Positions 1 through 10,249 of a stretch of 64,000 nt of DNA are shown here, one piece after another. The notes under the pieces were generated by a model that was not told the origin of the DNA, ran no database searches, and was given only the letters and a program-made list of their open reading frames with translations. Source of the DNA: Ceratopteris richardii. Lineage: Eukaryota > Streptophyta > Polypodiopsida > Polypodiales > Pteridaceae. Numbering within the stretch: position 1 is the first letter of the stretch; every line of letters begins with the position of its first letter. The position numbers and the translations under genes were made by a program. The DNA lies in the NCBI GenBank assembly GCA_020310875.1, contig CM035407.1:68338158-68402157 (forward strand), in the 5' to 3' direction.

Positions 1-476
1 GACAACTCAGAGAATACAGATATGATATATGAACAATGTATGTACTAAATCATATTGATGTACATTCCCATTGACATGATAAACATAGCCCAATGGTACT
101 CAGAGGTGTAGGCTATAGAGTAGACCTCACACACTCAATGATCACAGATGTTAGCCTCGGGAATGGTGAAGAACACCCGTGACCTTTTCCTTGTAGTTTT
201 TATAGGAATTGAGTGATGATTTGAATTTGAATTCAAATCAATCTCCTAGAATCTTTCACCTAAAAGTTGATTGAGATATTCTCTCAATTAAACAACAACC
301 TTTTCCACGACTTCCAATCAATTAGGTGTGATTACATAATATGCCAAGTCACTAAGACTTTTACAAGAGATAAAATGGTAAGAACTTATAAGCATAAGTT
401 CCTATAGTCCTTCTCACATGTTGAGGCTTCAAGATAGTATCCAAGCCAAATTGTGAAGGCTTGAATTGCACCAACA
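1..476 (-). repeat. C1 3' LTR, partial
   Basis: Matches 15784-16259 over its full length with about ten substitutions and no visible indel. It ends in CA at 476. The next bases, read on the minus strand, are a purine-rich tract (GAGGGGGATC) followed by TGTTGG, so the LTR edge is fixed by a polypurine tract. A TATA-like CTATAAAAAC lies on the minus strand near 196-206 and would be the promoter in the complete LTR. Confidence 0.93.
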
Positions 477-489
477 GATCCCCCTCAAG
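477..489 (-). other. C1 polypurine tract
   Basis: Read on the minus strand this is GGCTTGAGGGGGATC directly before the 3' LTR start TGTTGG. It is the plus-strand DNA primer site of C1 and a useful contrast with elements A and B, which lack such a tract. Confidence 0.85.
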
Positions 490-517
490 CCAAACATTTT
501 GGCTCAAGTCTTCAGCT

Positions 518-1015
518 TTATTCTTCAATCACATCCTGCAATCCAATCATGGATTTGAATCTGCATAACTTGTTTCCATCCAAAGCTTTAGTAAGTAAAT
601 CTGCACATTGCATATTAGTGGACACATAAGTCAATTGAATGTCTTTGCTTAGCAACTTTTCTCTCACATAGTGGTAATGAACCTCTATGTGTTTTGTCCT
701 AGCATGATATATTGGATTAGCTGCAAGGTGAAGTGAGCTTGTGTTATCTCCAAAGATAATTGGAGGCCTTGTGTATAGGCCTAACTCTGTATACAAAAGC
801 TTCAACCAGATAGCTTCTTGAGTGGCATTGGCTAGCCCTCTATACTCTGCTTCAGTAGATGACAAAGCTACTGTAGGTTGTTTCTTGGCTGACCAAGAAA
901 TAGGTTTATCACCTACAAAACATATGTATCCTGATGTGCTTCTCCTATCATCCTTGCATCTTGCCCAATCTGCATCTGAATATACTTTAATATCAATATC
1001 TGATGTATAAGGAAA
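518..1015 (-). pseudogene. C1 pol C-terminus: RNase H (3' fragment)
   Basis: The 3' end of the copia polyprotein. From the junction at 1015 the frame reads through a YSDADWARCKDD motif, typical of copia RNase H, then SSTEAEYRGLANATQE, the TKHIEVHYHYVREK signature, the ADLLTKAL motif and a stop at 518. The upstream half of this domain lies at 11437 and beyond, on the far side of element A. Removing A together with one copy of the 4-bp duplication GAAA leaves the two halves in the same frame, so this coding region was uninterrupted when A landed. As it stands it has no start and cannot be expressed alone. Confidence 0.93.
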
Positions 1016-2202
1016 TGTTAAATGTTATACTAGCCGGCGTTAAATATTAGCCGGAAAGTTACCGTTGATCGGATACAATGCTTCTAAATCTGGATTTAGA
1101 GTACTTAGCCTAAGATGATACTTAGAAGCACTCTACTTCGCAGTCACGTGGGTTCTTGGGAGTGGTAGGGGTCTGTTGGACAGAGGCCCTGTACTATTTT
1201 CCCAAACTCTCACGCAGGTATTAAACACACGGTCACGTCTTAGCTCAGTACTGGTCTCTGAACAATACTACTACGCGGCTTATTGGGGCGTTGACATTTC
1301 CGGTATGAATCTGCTATAGCAGGAGACCAGTAGTCCGGTCCTGACTTAACTACTTAACTATTCGCCGAGTATCACACAGAACACACCTATCCTTGACTCA
1401 AAGACACATCGAACAGTTATACTCAAGAGTATACAACTTAATGTATGTAATCATCAGCCGAACCTTAACAATCTTATCACTAGTTCCAAGGCACACAGCC
1501 CTTTGCGGATACAAGTCCTTCCTGGAACGGGATCTCCAGAAAACACCGACTTATAGTATCGACTTCACTTACTACATAGAACTTTGACAGATCAACAATG
1601 AGATCACTTCGTACTTCTACTTTGCCGACATATATTACCCATGCTTTAACAACGCTCAACTACACAACCATTACCGAACAACTTCGTAGCACACTGTCAC
1701 TTGTGCGTAACTACCCCTTAAGATACAAACATCTACTAAGCAAACACAGTAGAACAGGACAGAATCATACAGATATAAAGTAGACACTTCAACAATACGC
1801 TACACTTCCCAATAAAGGTACTTCACAATAGAAGATACTCTAAACCGACAGACACAATTGAAGATAACTTAACAAGATCCTGCAACCCCAGCTGGGTATT
1901 CGCGCAGATAGACTAGAGAATGCACTTCACAGACAGAATCAACTAGACGATACACCTTCACAGAACACAACACTTGCAACAAAATGGGGCCTCTTCTCTT
2001 TTCTCTTCTCATTTCCTTATATACAGGATTTTACAGTGGTGCGCGAATCTCTTGTTACCTGCGTGTTTCCTGAAAGATTCTCTTTTACATTTAAGCTACC
2101 TGTCCTCGTACTTGTGTCCTTGTTCGGCGGCCGTCCACCACTGCTTTTACATTTAAGGCACCTGTCCGAGTTCATTTGTCCTGAGTCGGCGGCCCTCTAA
2201 CA
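1016..2202 (-). repeat. Element A 3' LTR (1187 bp)
   Basis: Matches 10250-11436 at the same length with about 15 substitutions by eye. On the minus strand it begins TGTTAGAGGGCCGCC and contains a TATA-like TGTATATAAGG near 2008-2022. The first part is also read by the end of ORF3, which stops at 2153. Confidence 0.95.
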
Positions 2203-3811
2203 CTGGCACGCCCGGTGGACTCGAACCCGCAAGTGCATTACTGATGTCATCATCCTTTTGTGTTGCCTGTAGGCCTATTCCAGAGTTTGGCTCTCGAATC
2301 ATTTCTGACCGTACTTGTTCAAGTGGAGGAACAAGTAGAGCCAGCCATCGCCTGCGAAAAAGTGTCCAATTACTTTGAACACGACTATCCAATTGCTGTT
2401 TTAATAAATCTATGTCCACATTTGTCATTAATGTGGCATTCATTTCTACGCCCTCTTCTTTTAATATCTGCCTTTCGAATTGCTGCAAAACCTGTATTCT
2501 TGACCGCAAAATTTCATTTTCGGCCTGCAGGTTAGCATTCATGGTAGAAAAACTTGACATTTCGGTTTGAATCTGGGTTTGGATAGTTTGCTGCCACTGG
2601 TGAAATGCTTGAAAACATTTTTTTACGTTGGTCAATTATGCCGTTAGTTGCTGGTTGGTACTCTGTAACGCCTGTAGTAAGGCTTCTTTGTCGTCCAATT
2701 CCTTTTGCAGCTGTGGCATTCTTTCTAGTAATGAATTGGACGTAATCATCGTAGCGAATAATAATTCGTTTTTGTGCTGAAGCGCTTGTTCTTGTTGACA
2801 CAAATATTGAGAAACCTCGTGTAATTTGTTTTGCATCCCTATCACCAAATCTGGTTGGAGAACATCCGGTAATTGCCCTGGACTGGCCGTGGGCAAGTGG
2901 TCTACCATCCTTCGTTTAATTGACAGCCGAAACGGCGTCCCTATTGTCTGGTTCTGTGCGCTATTACCTGTGTGGAAGAAATTTGTAGACGATGTGGAGA
3001 CTTGGTCTGCTTCCTCGGGCTCTGTTTGGTGTCCTGTGTCTACAATATCATGATCACCGGAATAACAATGGGGGGACCAATGTAGCTTCTCATCCTTCAC
3101 TGATTGGACAAAATTAAATATAGCAGCTAAATAGGCTGCTAGTCTGCTGTTGGTGTGGGATCGTCGCTTATCCCCGACAATTATTTGTGTGTAGAGGTGG
3201 TTATACAGCCAGTGTGTCCAGCTAACCCTACCACCTCCCTCGGCATGTACTAATGGGGAAAAATTTTCTCTAGACATTAAATCGAATTTAACTAGGAAAC
3301 AGAGCTTCTCTAGGTACCACTTAAATTGTTCACGTCGCTGATATGTGGCATTTTTCAACATGTAATACCGTCTGGGGCCTTCACAGTTGCCAAATTCATT
3401 TTCCAGATCGTCCTTCGAACATTTAGGGACTGGGGCATCATCATATAGTGGCAGTTTAAATATAGCTGAGACTAACTGTGGCGAAAATTGTACCTGATTG
3501 AGAATGAAGCCTTGTGTCTGTCGCATGCTATACAATTGATTCTCTGCATCTTCATTATCGATCCACTGCTCCCATGGTAATTGCGCAAACTGGAGGAGTC
3601 CTATCCTCCGTAGCTAGTTCTCATTTCCTCTTGAATGGATGTCGAGCTCGATTTTAAATTTTGTGGAGAATTGATGTTGAACTTTTACTGCTGCAGAAGT
3701 TATTGAATCATCTGCATTATCTTGTAAGGTAGTATCTGTTGTCGTTATGACATGGTTTTGTGGAGTTGCGCGCTTCCTGAGTTGCCATCTGAGTATGTCG
3801 GATTCAGACAT
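2153..3811 (-). pseudogene. Element A ORF3: unidentified globular plus coiled-coil protein
   Basis: A sense-oriented third ORF between integrase and the 3' LTR. It starts at an ATG at 3811 and stays in one frame for about 550 codons, broken only by TAG at 3614-3616 and TAA at 2636-2638. The N-terminus is short and polar. A predicted globular part follows (about residues 65-240), rich in aromatic residues, with motifs such as WYLEKLCFLVKFDL and VSWTHWLYNHLYTQ. A low-complexity linker comes next, then long heptad-like stretches rich in Q, L and E (about residues 300-470). It has no signal peptide and no clear membrane segment, so nothing marks it as env-like. The last 17 or so codons lie inside the 3' LTR. 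I do not recognise the family. The position is that of an additional ORF in plant gypsy elements; capture of a host gene is possible. Confidence 0.75.
2203..2231 (-). other. 29-nt tRNA T-arm/B-box-like segment abutting the 3' LTR
   Basis: Immediately before the 3' LTR, where a polypurine tract is expected, the minus strand carries a segment identical to 36100-36128 in element B. It contains GGTTCGAGTCC, which fits the T-arm/pol III B-box consensus, and ends GTGCCAG next to the LTR. T-stem pairing is imperfect (about three of five pairs) and no 5' tRNA half is seen, so this is not a tRNA gene. In A it is also translated as part of ORF3; in B it is not. Confidence 0.7.
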
Positions 3812-4471
3812 GATTGTAAGGGTGGCCGAGAATAGTATGCTGGAAGTATATTACTGGCACCGAAGCTCGATGAAGTCGGTAGTGAAGAATGTTAGGCTGG
3901 TCAAACGCATTTTATAATCACCCGGACTTGAACTGCCGTTTGCTGGAATGATTGTATTTCAGTCGGACATGACCCTTACTACCCCTTGTATCATGAGTAA
4001 GAATCATTATGCTACGTGTTATGCCGTAGCTCGATGCTAGACTGAACAGGTGTTTACATGTGTGAAAAATATCAGAAAACAAAACTTTGTTATCATGCTT
4101 ATTTCGAATCCATCGTTTCATTATGAATTTGCATGGTCGAACTTTTAGCGTGTCGGGTTCTAAAACGTGCGCATCTATTCTGACGGAGCTAAGCGCGATT
4201 GCTTCGGTAAGCAAGTTTTTGGCCTGGTTCTGCAAAAAGGCGTCGTCGACGGAGTTTAAATAGAAACACTACAGTGGGAAGAAAAAGGGGTGAAATATCA
4301 TTGTGTAGTGCGGGAATGAGGTTTGTTTTCATGCAGGCAGGCGTATTCGAGTGACTGGTAAGGGGGCGGCTGGTTATAGCAAGATCGTATAAAACGCGGC
4401 TATTTATAAAAGGAAGAAAAAGAAAAGAAAAAGGGAAAGATAAAACAAAACGTGGTCCACCGCCGAAAAAT
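3812..4471 (-). other. Element A spacer between pol and ORF3, with ORF3-type relic and candidate promoter
   Basis: 660 bp after the integrase stop at 4472. Two things are visible. At about 4130-4250 the minus strand encodes QNQAKNLLTEAIALSSV and a following LEPDTL, which matches the C-terminus of the coiled-coil ORF of element B (35915-36010). At about 4402-4415 the minus strand has TTTTATAAATAGCC, a good plant TATA-box match, some 590 bp before the ORF3 ATG. The rest looks like untranslated sequence. Confidence 0.6.
4400..4416 (-). promoter_or_regulatory. Candidate internal TATA box upstream of ORF3
   Basis: TTTTATAAATAGCC on the minus strand fits the plant TATA consensus (TATAAATA). It lies between pol and ORF3 and points toward ORF3. 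Whether it is used is unknown; a subgenomic promoter would explain how a 3' ORF is expressed. Confidence 0.35.
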
Positions 4472-6601
4472 TTAATGCGTACTAGTAGTGGGATAATACG
4501 GTCGCAGCTTCGACCCATTGATTACCTTTGGAAGTGGGTGTCCGGTCAACGTAGTCAACCGAAAAGTTGCCGGACCGATTTGTTCTGAGATTTTGAAAGG
4601 GCCGAACCATCGTAGTTTGAATTTTCCTGCTGCTCTATCCGATTTTGCGTTATAGAAGGGTACAAGCTGGCCTACCGAAAAGATTGGAGTCTTCAAATAT
4701 CGGTCGTGTGTCTTGGCCTGCCTTAGTTGTACTTCGCGCATAGTTAAAAAACTGAGCCATCGGTGCTCATCAAGTTCTCTGAGTGCATCCATTCGTGCTA
4801 TCAGTGAGTTTTCCGGTAGCATCTTCTGAGTGATTGCTACACGTAGGCTTGGGATGACTACTTCCATGGGTGCTATTGCTTCTAATCCATAAGCTAGTTT
4901 AAAAGGTGTCAAGCCTGTCGTTACCTTGTATGTAGTTCGGTATGCCCATAAAACTGCAAGTAGTAATTGATCCCATCTTTCCGGTGCTTCCATGATCAAT
5001 TTCCGGAGGATATTAAGTAGTGCTTTGTTTGTACTTTTGGCCAAACCATTGGCACGAGGGTAGTATGGCGAGCTGAGTTTGTGTGTCACCTGGAAGGATT
5101 GGGTGAGTACCTTCATTAATTGATTTACAAAGTGAGTACCTTGATCTGAGACAATTTCCAGTGGTAAGCCGAATCGTGGAAAGACATCATTCAATAGGCA
5201 TTTTGCTACTGCCACCGCTGTAGCTGACCGTAAAGCCCATGCTTCTACCCATCGTGTTGCGTAGTCTATACAGGTGAGTATATATCTGTTGTTACTGAAG
5301 ACTGCTGGAGGTGTAATTGGGCCTATAAAATCCAATCCCCATTTCTGAAATGGTTCTAATGGCATGACTGGCTGTAAGGGAAAGAAGTGTCGTTGTAGCG
5401 GTTGTCCCGTCCTTTGACAGTTATCACAGTATCTGACAAATTGGGCCACATCTCTGTACATAGTTGGCCACCAGAGACCACTCTGCAGAATTTTCCGGTG
5501 AGTCAAATCTGTGGCAAAGTGACCACCAGTAGGTGTCGAGTGAGCCAGTGTGATAACTGAGTTAATTTCATGCGGAGGAACACAGCGAAGTAAGATTCCG
5601 GTGAGGTCTACATAATAGAGTTCTCCAGCAACTAACCGAAATCGGCGGCTAAAGACTGCAATTTTTCTGCGTACTGGTCTTGAAACTTGAGATGGAAGGC
5701 AACCATCAGTGAGAAAGGTCAAGATCTGATCATAGTATGAAAATGGAATAGGCGGGTCTGCAGATTCTTCGGTAATTGGTTTCGATACATAAATTGCGGG
5801 TGTTGTGTCATCTATACCCACCGGAGGTTCGCCGGAATCTAACCGGGATAAAAAGTCTGCTAAGGCGTGTGCATTTCTGGGTCGGTGAAGGATGTCATAG
5901 TCGAATTCTTGTAAAAGTAGCACCCATCGTGCTAAGCGTCCGCCTAAATGTTGTTGTCTTACTAAGTAAACGAGGGCAGCATGGTCCACATGGAATGTAA
6001 ATTTTCGGCCTAGCAAGTAATGTCTAAATTTTTTAACCGAGTATACTAGTCCTAGACATTCTCTTTCTGTTACAGAGTAGTTTTTCTCAGCAGGGGCTAG
6101 CCTTCGACTTGCATAATACACTGGTCTGAACCATTTATCAATTTGTTGCATCAATACACTTCCTATTGCTATATCTGAAGCATCAACAAATATGTGAAAT
6201 GGGTGATCCCAGTCCGGTGGTTGTAAAATAGGAGCTTGTGTTAATAAATGCTTTAATCGATCAAAAGCTATCTGACATTCCTGGGTCCATTCAAATTGTC
6301 GAGGTGTTTTACTGATTAGCTTGTTCAGTGGTATTGCCAGATGAGCAAGCCACCGTAAGTGTCTTCCATGCCACCGTACTTGGCCCATAAAGCGCATAAC
6401 TTCCTTTGGAGAAACTGGCACAAGAGCTTCTAAAACTGCCGAAATCTTATCTGGATCGACTTGGATACCTTGGGCAGATACAATGTGGCCAAGTAACTTG
6501 CCACATGAGACCGCAAACACCGATTTGTTTGGGTTCAAATAGAGTCTATACTCTCTGCATTTCTGAAAGCAGCACCGTAAATGGAAGAGATGTGCTATCA
6601 T
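4472..6601 (-). pseudogene. Element A pol: RT C-terminal part, RNase H, integrase
   Basis: A 709-codon open frame. It starts just after the RT YLDD motif because a single-base deletion near 6600 breaks the frame from the upstream RT half. It holds the RT thumb (LNPNKSVFAV, GHIVSAQGIQVDPDKI) and RNase H with FVDASDIAIGSVL, TERECLGLVYSVKKFRHYL and HVDHAALVYL. Next come the integrase zinc domain (AHSTPTGGHF ... CDNCQ) and the integrase core. The core keeps both Asp residues (GLDFIGP, VSDQGTHF). The expected catalytic Glu is Lys in ANGLAKSTNKALL, 35 residues after the second Asp, so strand transfer should be lost. The protein ends KVINGSKLRPYYP, usual for the gypsy integrase C-terminus. In element B this integrase is absent. 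Confidence 0.93.
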
Positions 6602-7287
6602 CGTACCGAAATTGAAAAATCATCGAGGTATACTTGCATAAACGAAGTAAGATAAGGGGAAAAAATCTCCTGCATGCATCTTTGGAATGTACTTGGTGCG
6701 TTTCTCAAGCCAAACCACATCACTGTACAAGCAAAGACACCCCAATTGGTAATGAATGCGGTTTTTGGTATATCTGCTTCAGCCATTCTAACCTGATTGT
6801 AACCGCTGTATCCGTCTAAGAAGGAATACATTTCATGACCTGCTACCCTATCAAGCATAGTATCCAGAAACGGGATTGGGAAAGGATCTGGTACTGTTGC
6901 TGCGTTCAATTTCCGGTAGTCTACACAGATTCGTAGTTGCTTGTTTTTCTTTGGTACGATCACAATTGGTGAAATCCATTCAGCATGTTCTATTGGTACG
7001 ATAAATCCAACTTTTAATAGTCTATCAAGTTCGGCTTTTACCTGTGCTGCATAATTGGGATTCATCCGATAGCTGGGCTGCTTGTTCGGCTTAGCTTCAG
7101 GCTTCAGCATGACTCTGTGCTGATAGATGCGCGGATCTAGTCCCTTCATATCTTTGTAATCCCACGCAAATACGTCTGAGAATTTGCGAAGTAGTTGAAT
7201 CAAGTCAGCTTTAAATGATTCCGGTAAGTTTTGCCTTATCTTTACAGGTCGTGGATGCTCTTCATCTCCTAGATCGTACGTGGTCAA
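6598..7287 (-). pseudogene. Element A pol: RT N-terminal part
   Basis: Ty3/gypsy reverse transcriptase palm and fingers. It contains the AKPNKQPSYRMNP region, WISPIVIVPKKNKQLR, CVDYRKLNAATVPDPFPIP, motif A as YSFLDGYSGYNQ, the motif B region GLRNAPSTFQR, and motif C as VYLDDFSI. Frame is lost right after motif C by deletion of one T relative to element B, giving a stop at 6598. The first Asp and the DD pair are present, so the lesion is only the frameshift. Upstream (7288-7618) the spacer toward the protease is damaged; in element B the same spacer is open and links protease to RT in one frame. Confidence 0.93.
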
Positions 7288-7618
7288 CTGATCTTCTGGG
7301 ACATAAAACTATTGCGGTTTCTGTACATCGTATGTTGACTTGAACAGTGATTGTAATTCATCATCATGTGTGGGGATACTACCTTCATGTTACCGAGGTG
7401 TTCCAATTATCTATAACAGACTGTAGATCAACAGTCCCTACGGTCATTAAATCAGCATTACTCTTCAGAAATTCCTCTTCTTTATCATCTGATAGTCCAT
7501 CTAACATGTGGACAGGTTCGGCAAAATATGGCCTGGCGTGCCGTTCGCAAGGTTGTATGGCATCTAATTTTACTACATATCTACGGCTGGCATCTTTGAA
7601 CGTAAGCTCTTGGGCAGA
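7288..7618 (-). pseudogene. Element A protease-RT spacer, degraded
   Basis: Aligns with 33060-33278 of element B (for example the NADLMT and VIDNWNTSV segments on the minus strand) but contains small deletions and stops. It is the linker between protease and RT in the Gag-Pol polyprotein. A TGG-to-TAG change at about 7617 ends the upstream frame. Confidence 0.75.
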
Positions 7619-10077
7619 CTAGTCTTGTATTACCTTCGCATGCTTCAGCCAAGGTCGGCCGAAAAGAAGGTTGTAATCCAAAGTGGATTCCGGCAGATCT
7701 AGTATAACAAAATTCATTTTGAAGGTCGTACCTTGTAAAGTGATGGGTACATTTCGCACAAGTCCTACAGGATGGACTCTAGATTGGTCTGCCATTCTGA
7801 CAAAAAATTGCACTGGTTCGATTTCGGTCCATCCTAACCTATTGCATAAGGCTGTAGTTGCAATGTTGACACCAGAGCCTCCATCAATCAAGACCTGTGT
7901 AATTTTATGATTCTTGTACCATACTGTAATCAAGGGGACTGAATGATCGATCGTAGAATTGGGTTCCGGTTGAACTGCTGCTGTCGCCGGAATACAAGAA
8001 GGCATCGGACTAAACTGTTGCTGGAACTGTTGTCGAATCCCAGGTACTAATGCCAGAAGTTGACCGAGAGGTAAAGTGATAGATGCCTTGGATAAAATTT
8101 CCCAAGCTTGTTGAGATTGGTTGTCCTGCTCTTTTGGACTTGAGGTTTTCGCTGGTGTAGAAGTCTCTGCTGTTATGTCTACTGCTGATGATGGCTCTGC
8201 TGTTGTCTCTTTTTGTTGCATTACTTCCTGAGATGAAGCCTGAGTCACCGGAATAGGTACTGGGAATACTGGTGGTTCTGTTGCGGTCCAGTGACTAGCC
8301 TTGTTATACATCCTATGTTGTTCTCGTATCCCTGGCTCGAATACTTCTGCTGCTGTCTGCAGCTGTTTACCTGATCTAGTCTGTACTGTAGCAGCTTGCG
8401 TTTCTACTGGTGTAATTTGTACCATGTTGGCCATGGGGTTTTGCCGCTCCTTTTTCCTCTGATCATATTCAGCTGCGTCCTTGCAGTATCTTCTAATGTG
8501 TCCGAATTCACCACAAAAATGACAGCGTGGTGGTGGTAAATTGGGATTTTCCGGTGGTGGTTCGTTCTGCCAGCGGTTTACATTATAGTTATTGTTTCTC
8601 TGTCCTCGATAGTTTCGATATCCTTGTGGTTGATTGTTTCTCAGTTGTGGTGGTACGTAGTGATTTGCTGCCTGTCCATGCTCTTGAATGACAGCATTGA
8701 CTGTTGCTGTTCCCTGTATTCTGGCATTGTAAAGACAATTTCCGGTGGTGTGTCTGGCAGTATTGCAGATAGCACAGAACGTTTGATTTAGCGCACAATT
8801 GGCACTAGTATGACCTGAATTCTTGCATGTGATGCAGTATACTTGTCTGGTTATGTCTTCATTCATAACTTTGCTCGTTTTTAACCACTCCAGATCTTCT
8901 GTAAATCCACCAACCTTGGATTCTAGTTGCAGAGCCATGGCGATGACTGCATCCAGCATCATAGGCCCCACACATCTTATGATCATGATCTGTTTCAGTT
9001 GTGGGGTTAAGCCGTTGATGAACCACTGAGTGATGACATCATCAGGTAAGTTAGCGTGGGCCTGTGGTATCTGTCGCAAGTGTGTTCTGAAGAGTGTAGC
9101 ATACTCTTGGACAGTCTGATTCGCCTTCTGTCGGTTGTTTTGTAAATAATCAAAGATTTCGGCGGGATTCTTCTTTAACCTGAATCGTTGCAAAAAAGCG
9201 TCTCGCACTGCATCATAGGTGCCGAAATGATTAATATCGTATTCCGTAAGCCATCGAGCCGCTTCATTGACTAGAGTAGATTGAAAAACAATGGCCTTGT
9301 ACGCCTGATCTGGTGGATGGTTAAGAACTGCATAACTTATCTCAAAAGTTCGTACATGAGCGTCTGGGTCATCTCCTGGGAATCCACCGAATTTCGTGTA
9401 GGTTACTCCTGTTGGAGGCAGCCTTGGCTGACATAACTGTTGTTGCTGCTGTTGGCCGTTCATTGTGAGTGTATTCAGCTTTTCTTCTGTCTCTTGATGT
9501 TGGTTATCGAAACTTTTGTTGCCGGATGACGTGCCTTTCGGTGTGCTGTTTGTGCTTAGAATGTGCCATACTTCTGCTTCAATGAGTTTTCCTTCCTTCT
9601 GGATATCCAATATCCGAAATCTTTCTTCCAAGCACGTTGGTTGGGCTGAAGATTCCGCGAAAACTGTAAAGTCTTTGCCTACGATTGGTGATTCTATCAC
9701 CGGAATATCACCGGAATGAGCCAAAATTGTGCCAGAATGCAGTGCTTTTTTGCTCTTATCGATCTCTTTTCCTAAAGTGTTTCTGATCGTGTCTAACGCC
9801 GAGTTTAGACTAGTTTCTAACGGCGCGTTGGTAGATTCTGAAATTGCTATGTCTTCGATAGGCTGGGTCGGAGTAGCACCAGAATGTATCACAGGCGTTA
9901 ATAATTCCACCGGAATATGACCGGAATATGACCGGAATCAATCGTGACGTTCTCAGTTTGTCTGACCACTCGGTCAGCGTGGGTTAGACCTTCTTCTTTC
10001 AGGGCTATCTTTATCGCTTTACTTGCTTCAATCTCACAGTTCTTAGGATATGTCTCACCAGATCGAGTAACTGGCAT
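7619..10077 (-). pseudogene. Element A gag and protease
   Basis: The probable start is the ATG at 10077 (MPVTRSGETYPKN), shared with element B. The frame breaks near 9925, where an 11-bp ATTCCGGTCAT unit is duplicated, and resumes as a 763-codon ORF from 9910. It contains a capsid-like region (FGGFPGDDPDAHVRTFEISY, AARWLTEYDI). Three canonical CX2CX4HX4C knuckles follow: CITCKNSGHTSANC and CAICNTARHTTGNC near 8740-8840, and CHFCGEFGHIRRYC near 8480-8525. A retropepsin with LIDGGSGVNI (DGG instead of DTG/DSG) and FGRPWL lies near 7640-7910. The DGG form occurs in some plant gypsy proteases. The ORF ends at a TAG where B has TGG. Confidence 0.93.
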
Positions 10078-10249
10078 GTATCATTACGCAGTAACCCTAT
10101 CTGAGCAGTTTGGCAACAATCTGGGTCTGTTGCTACTGCTAGTTACTCGAATGTTAACTAAATGTTACTTCTGACAACAACTGGTACTTTAGTGCCACGT
10201 TCCCAGATAACTGGCAACCTGATGCCACTTTCCCACAGACGGAGCCAAA
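10078..10249 (-). other. Element A leader and primer-binding site
   Basis: 172 bp between the 5' LTR and the gag ATG. The primer site at 10230-10247 reads TGGCTCCGTCTGTGGGAA on the minus strand, three bases after the LTR. Element B has TGGCGCCGT at the same place, so A carries one substitution. The first nine bases of the B version match the tRNA-Asp-type primer site common in plant gypsy elements; the rest does not, so the tRNA is not certain. Confidence 0.8.

Noticed and set aside
2203..2231. tRNA gene call for the T-arm-like segment
   Set aside because: No A-box, anticodon arm or 5' acceptor strand nearby, and the T-stem has mismatches. Kept only as a tRNA-like segment.
4189..4518. ORF of 109 codons overlapping the integrase end of A
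   Set aside because: Composition typical of T/C-rich spacer translation; overlaps the integrase end and the B-type ORF3 relic, with no family motif.
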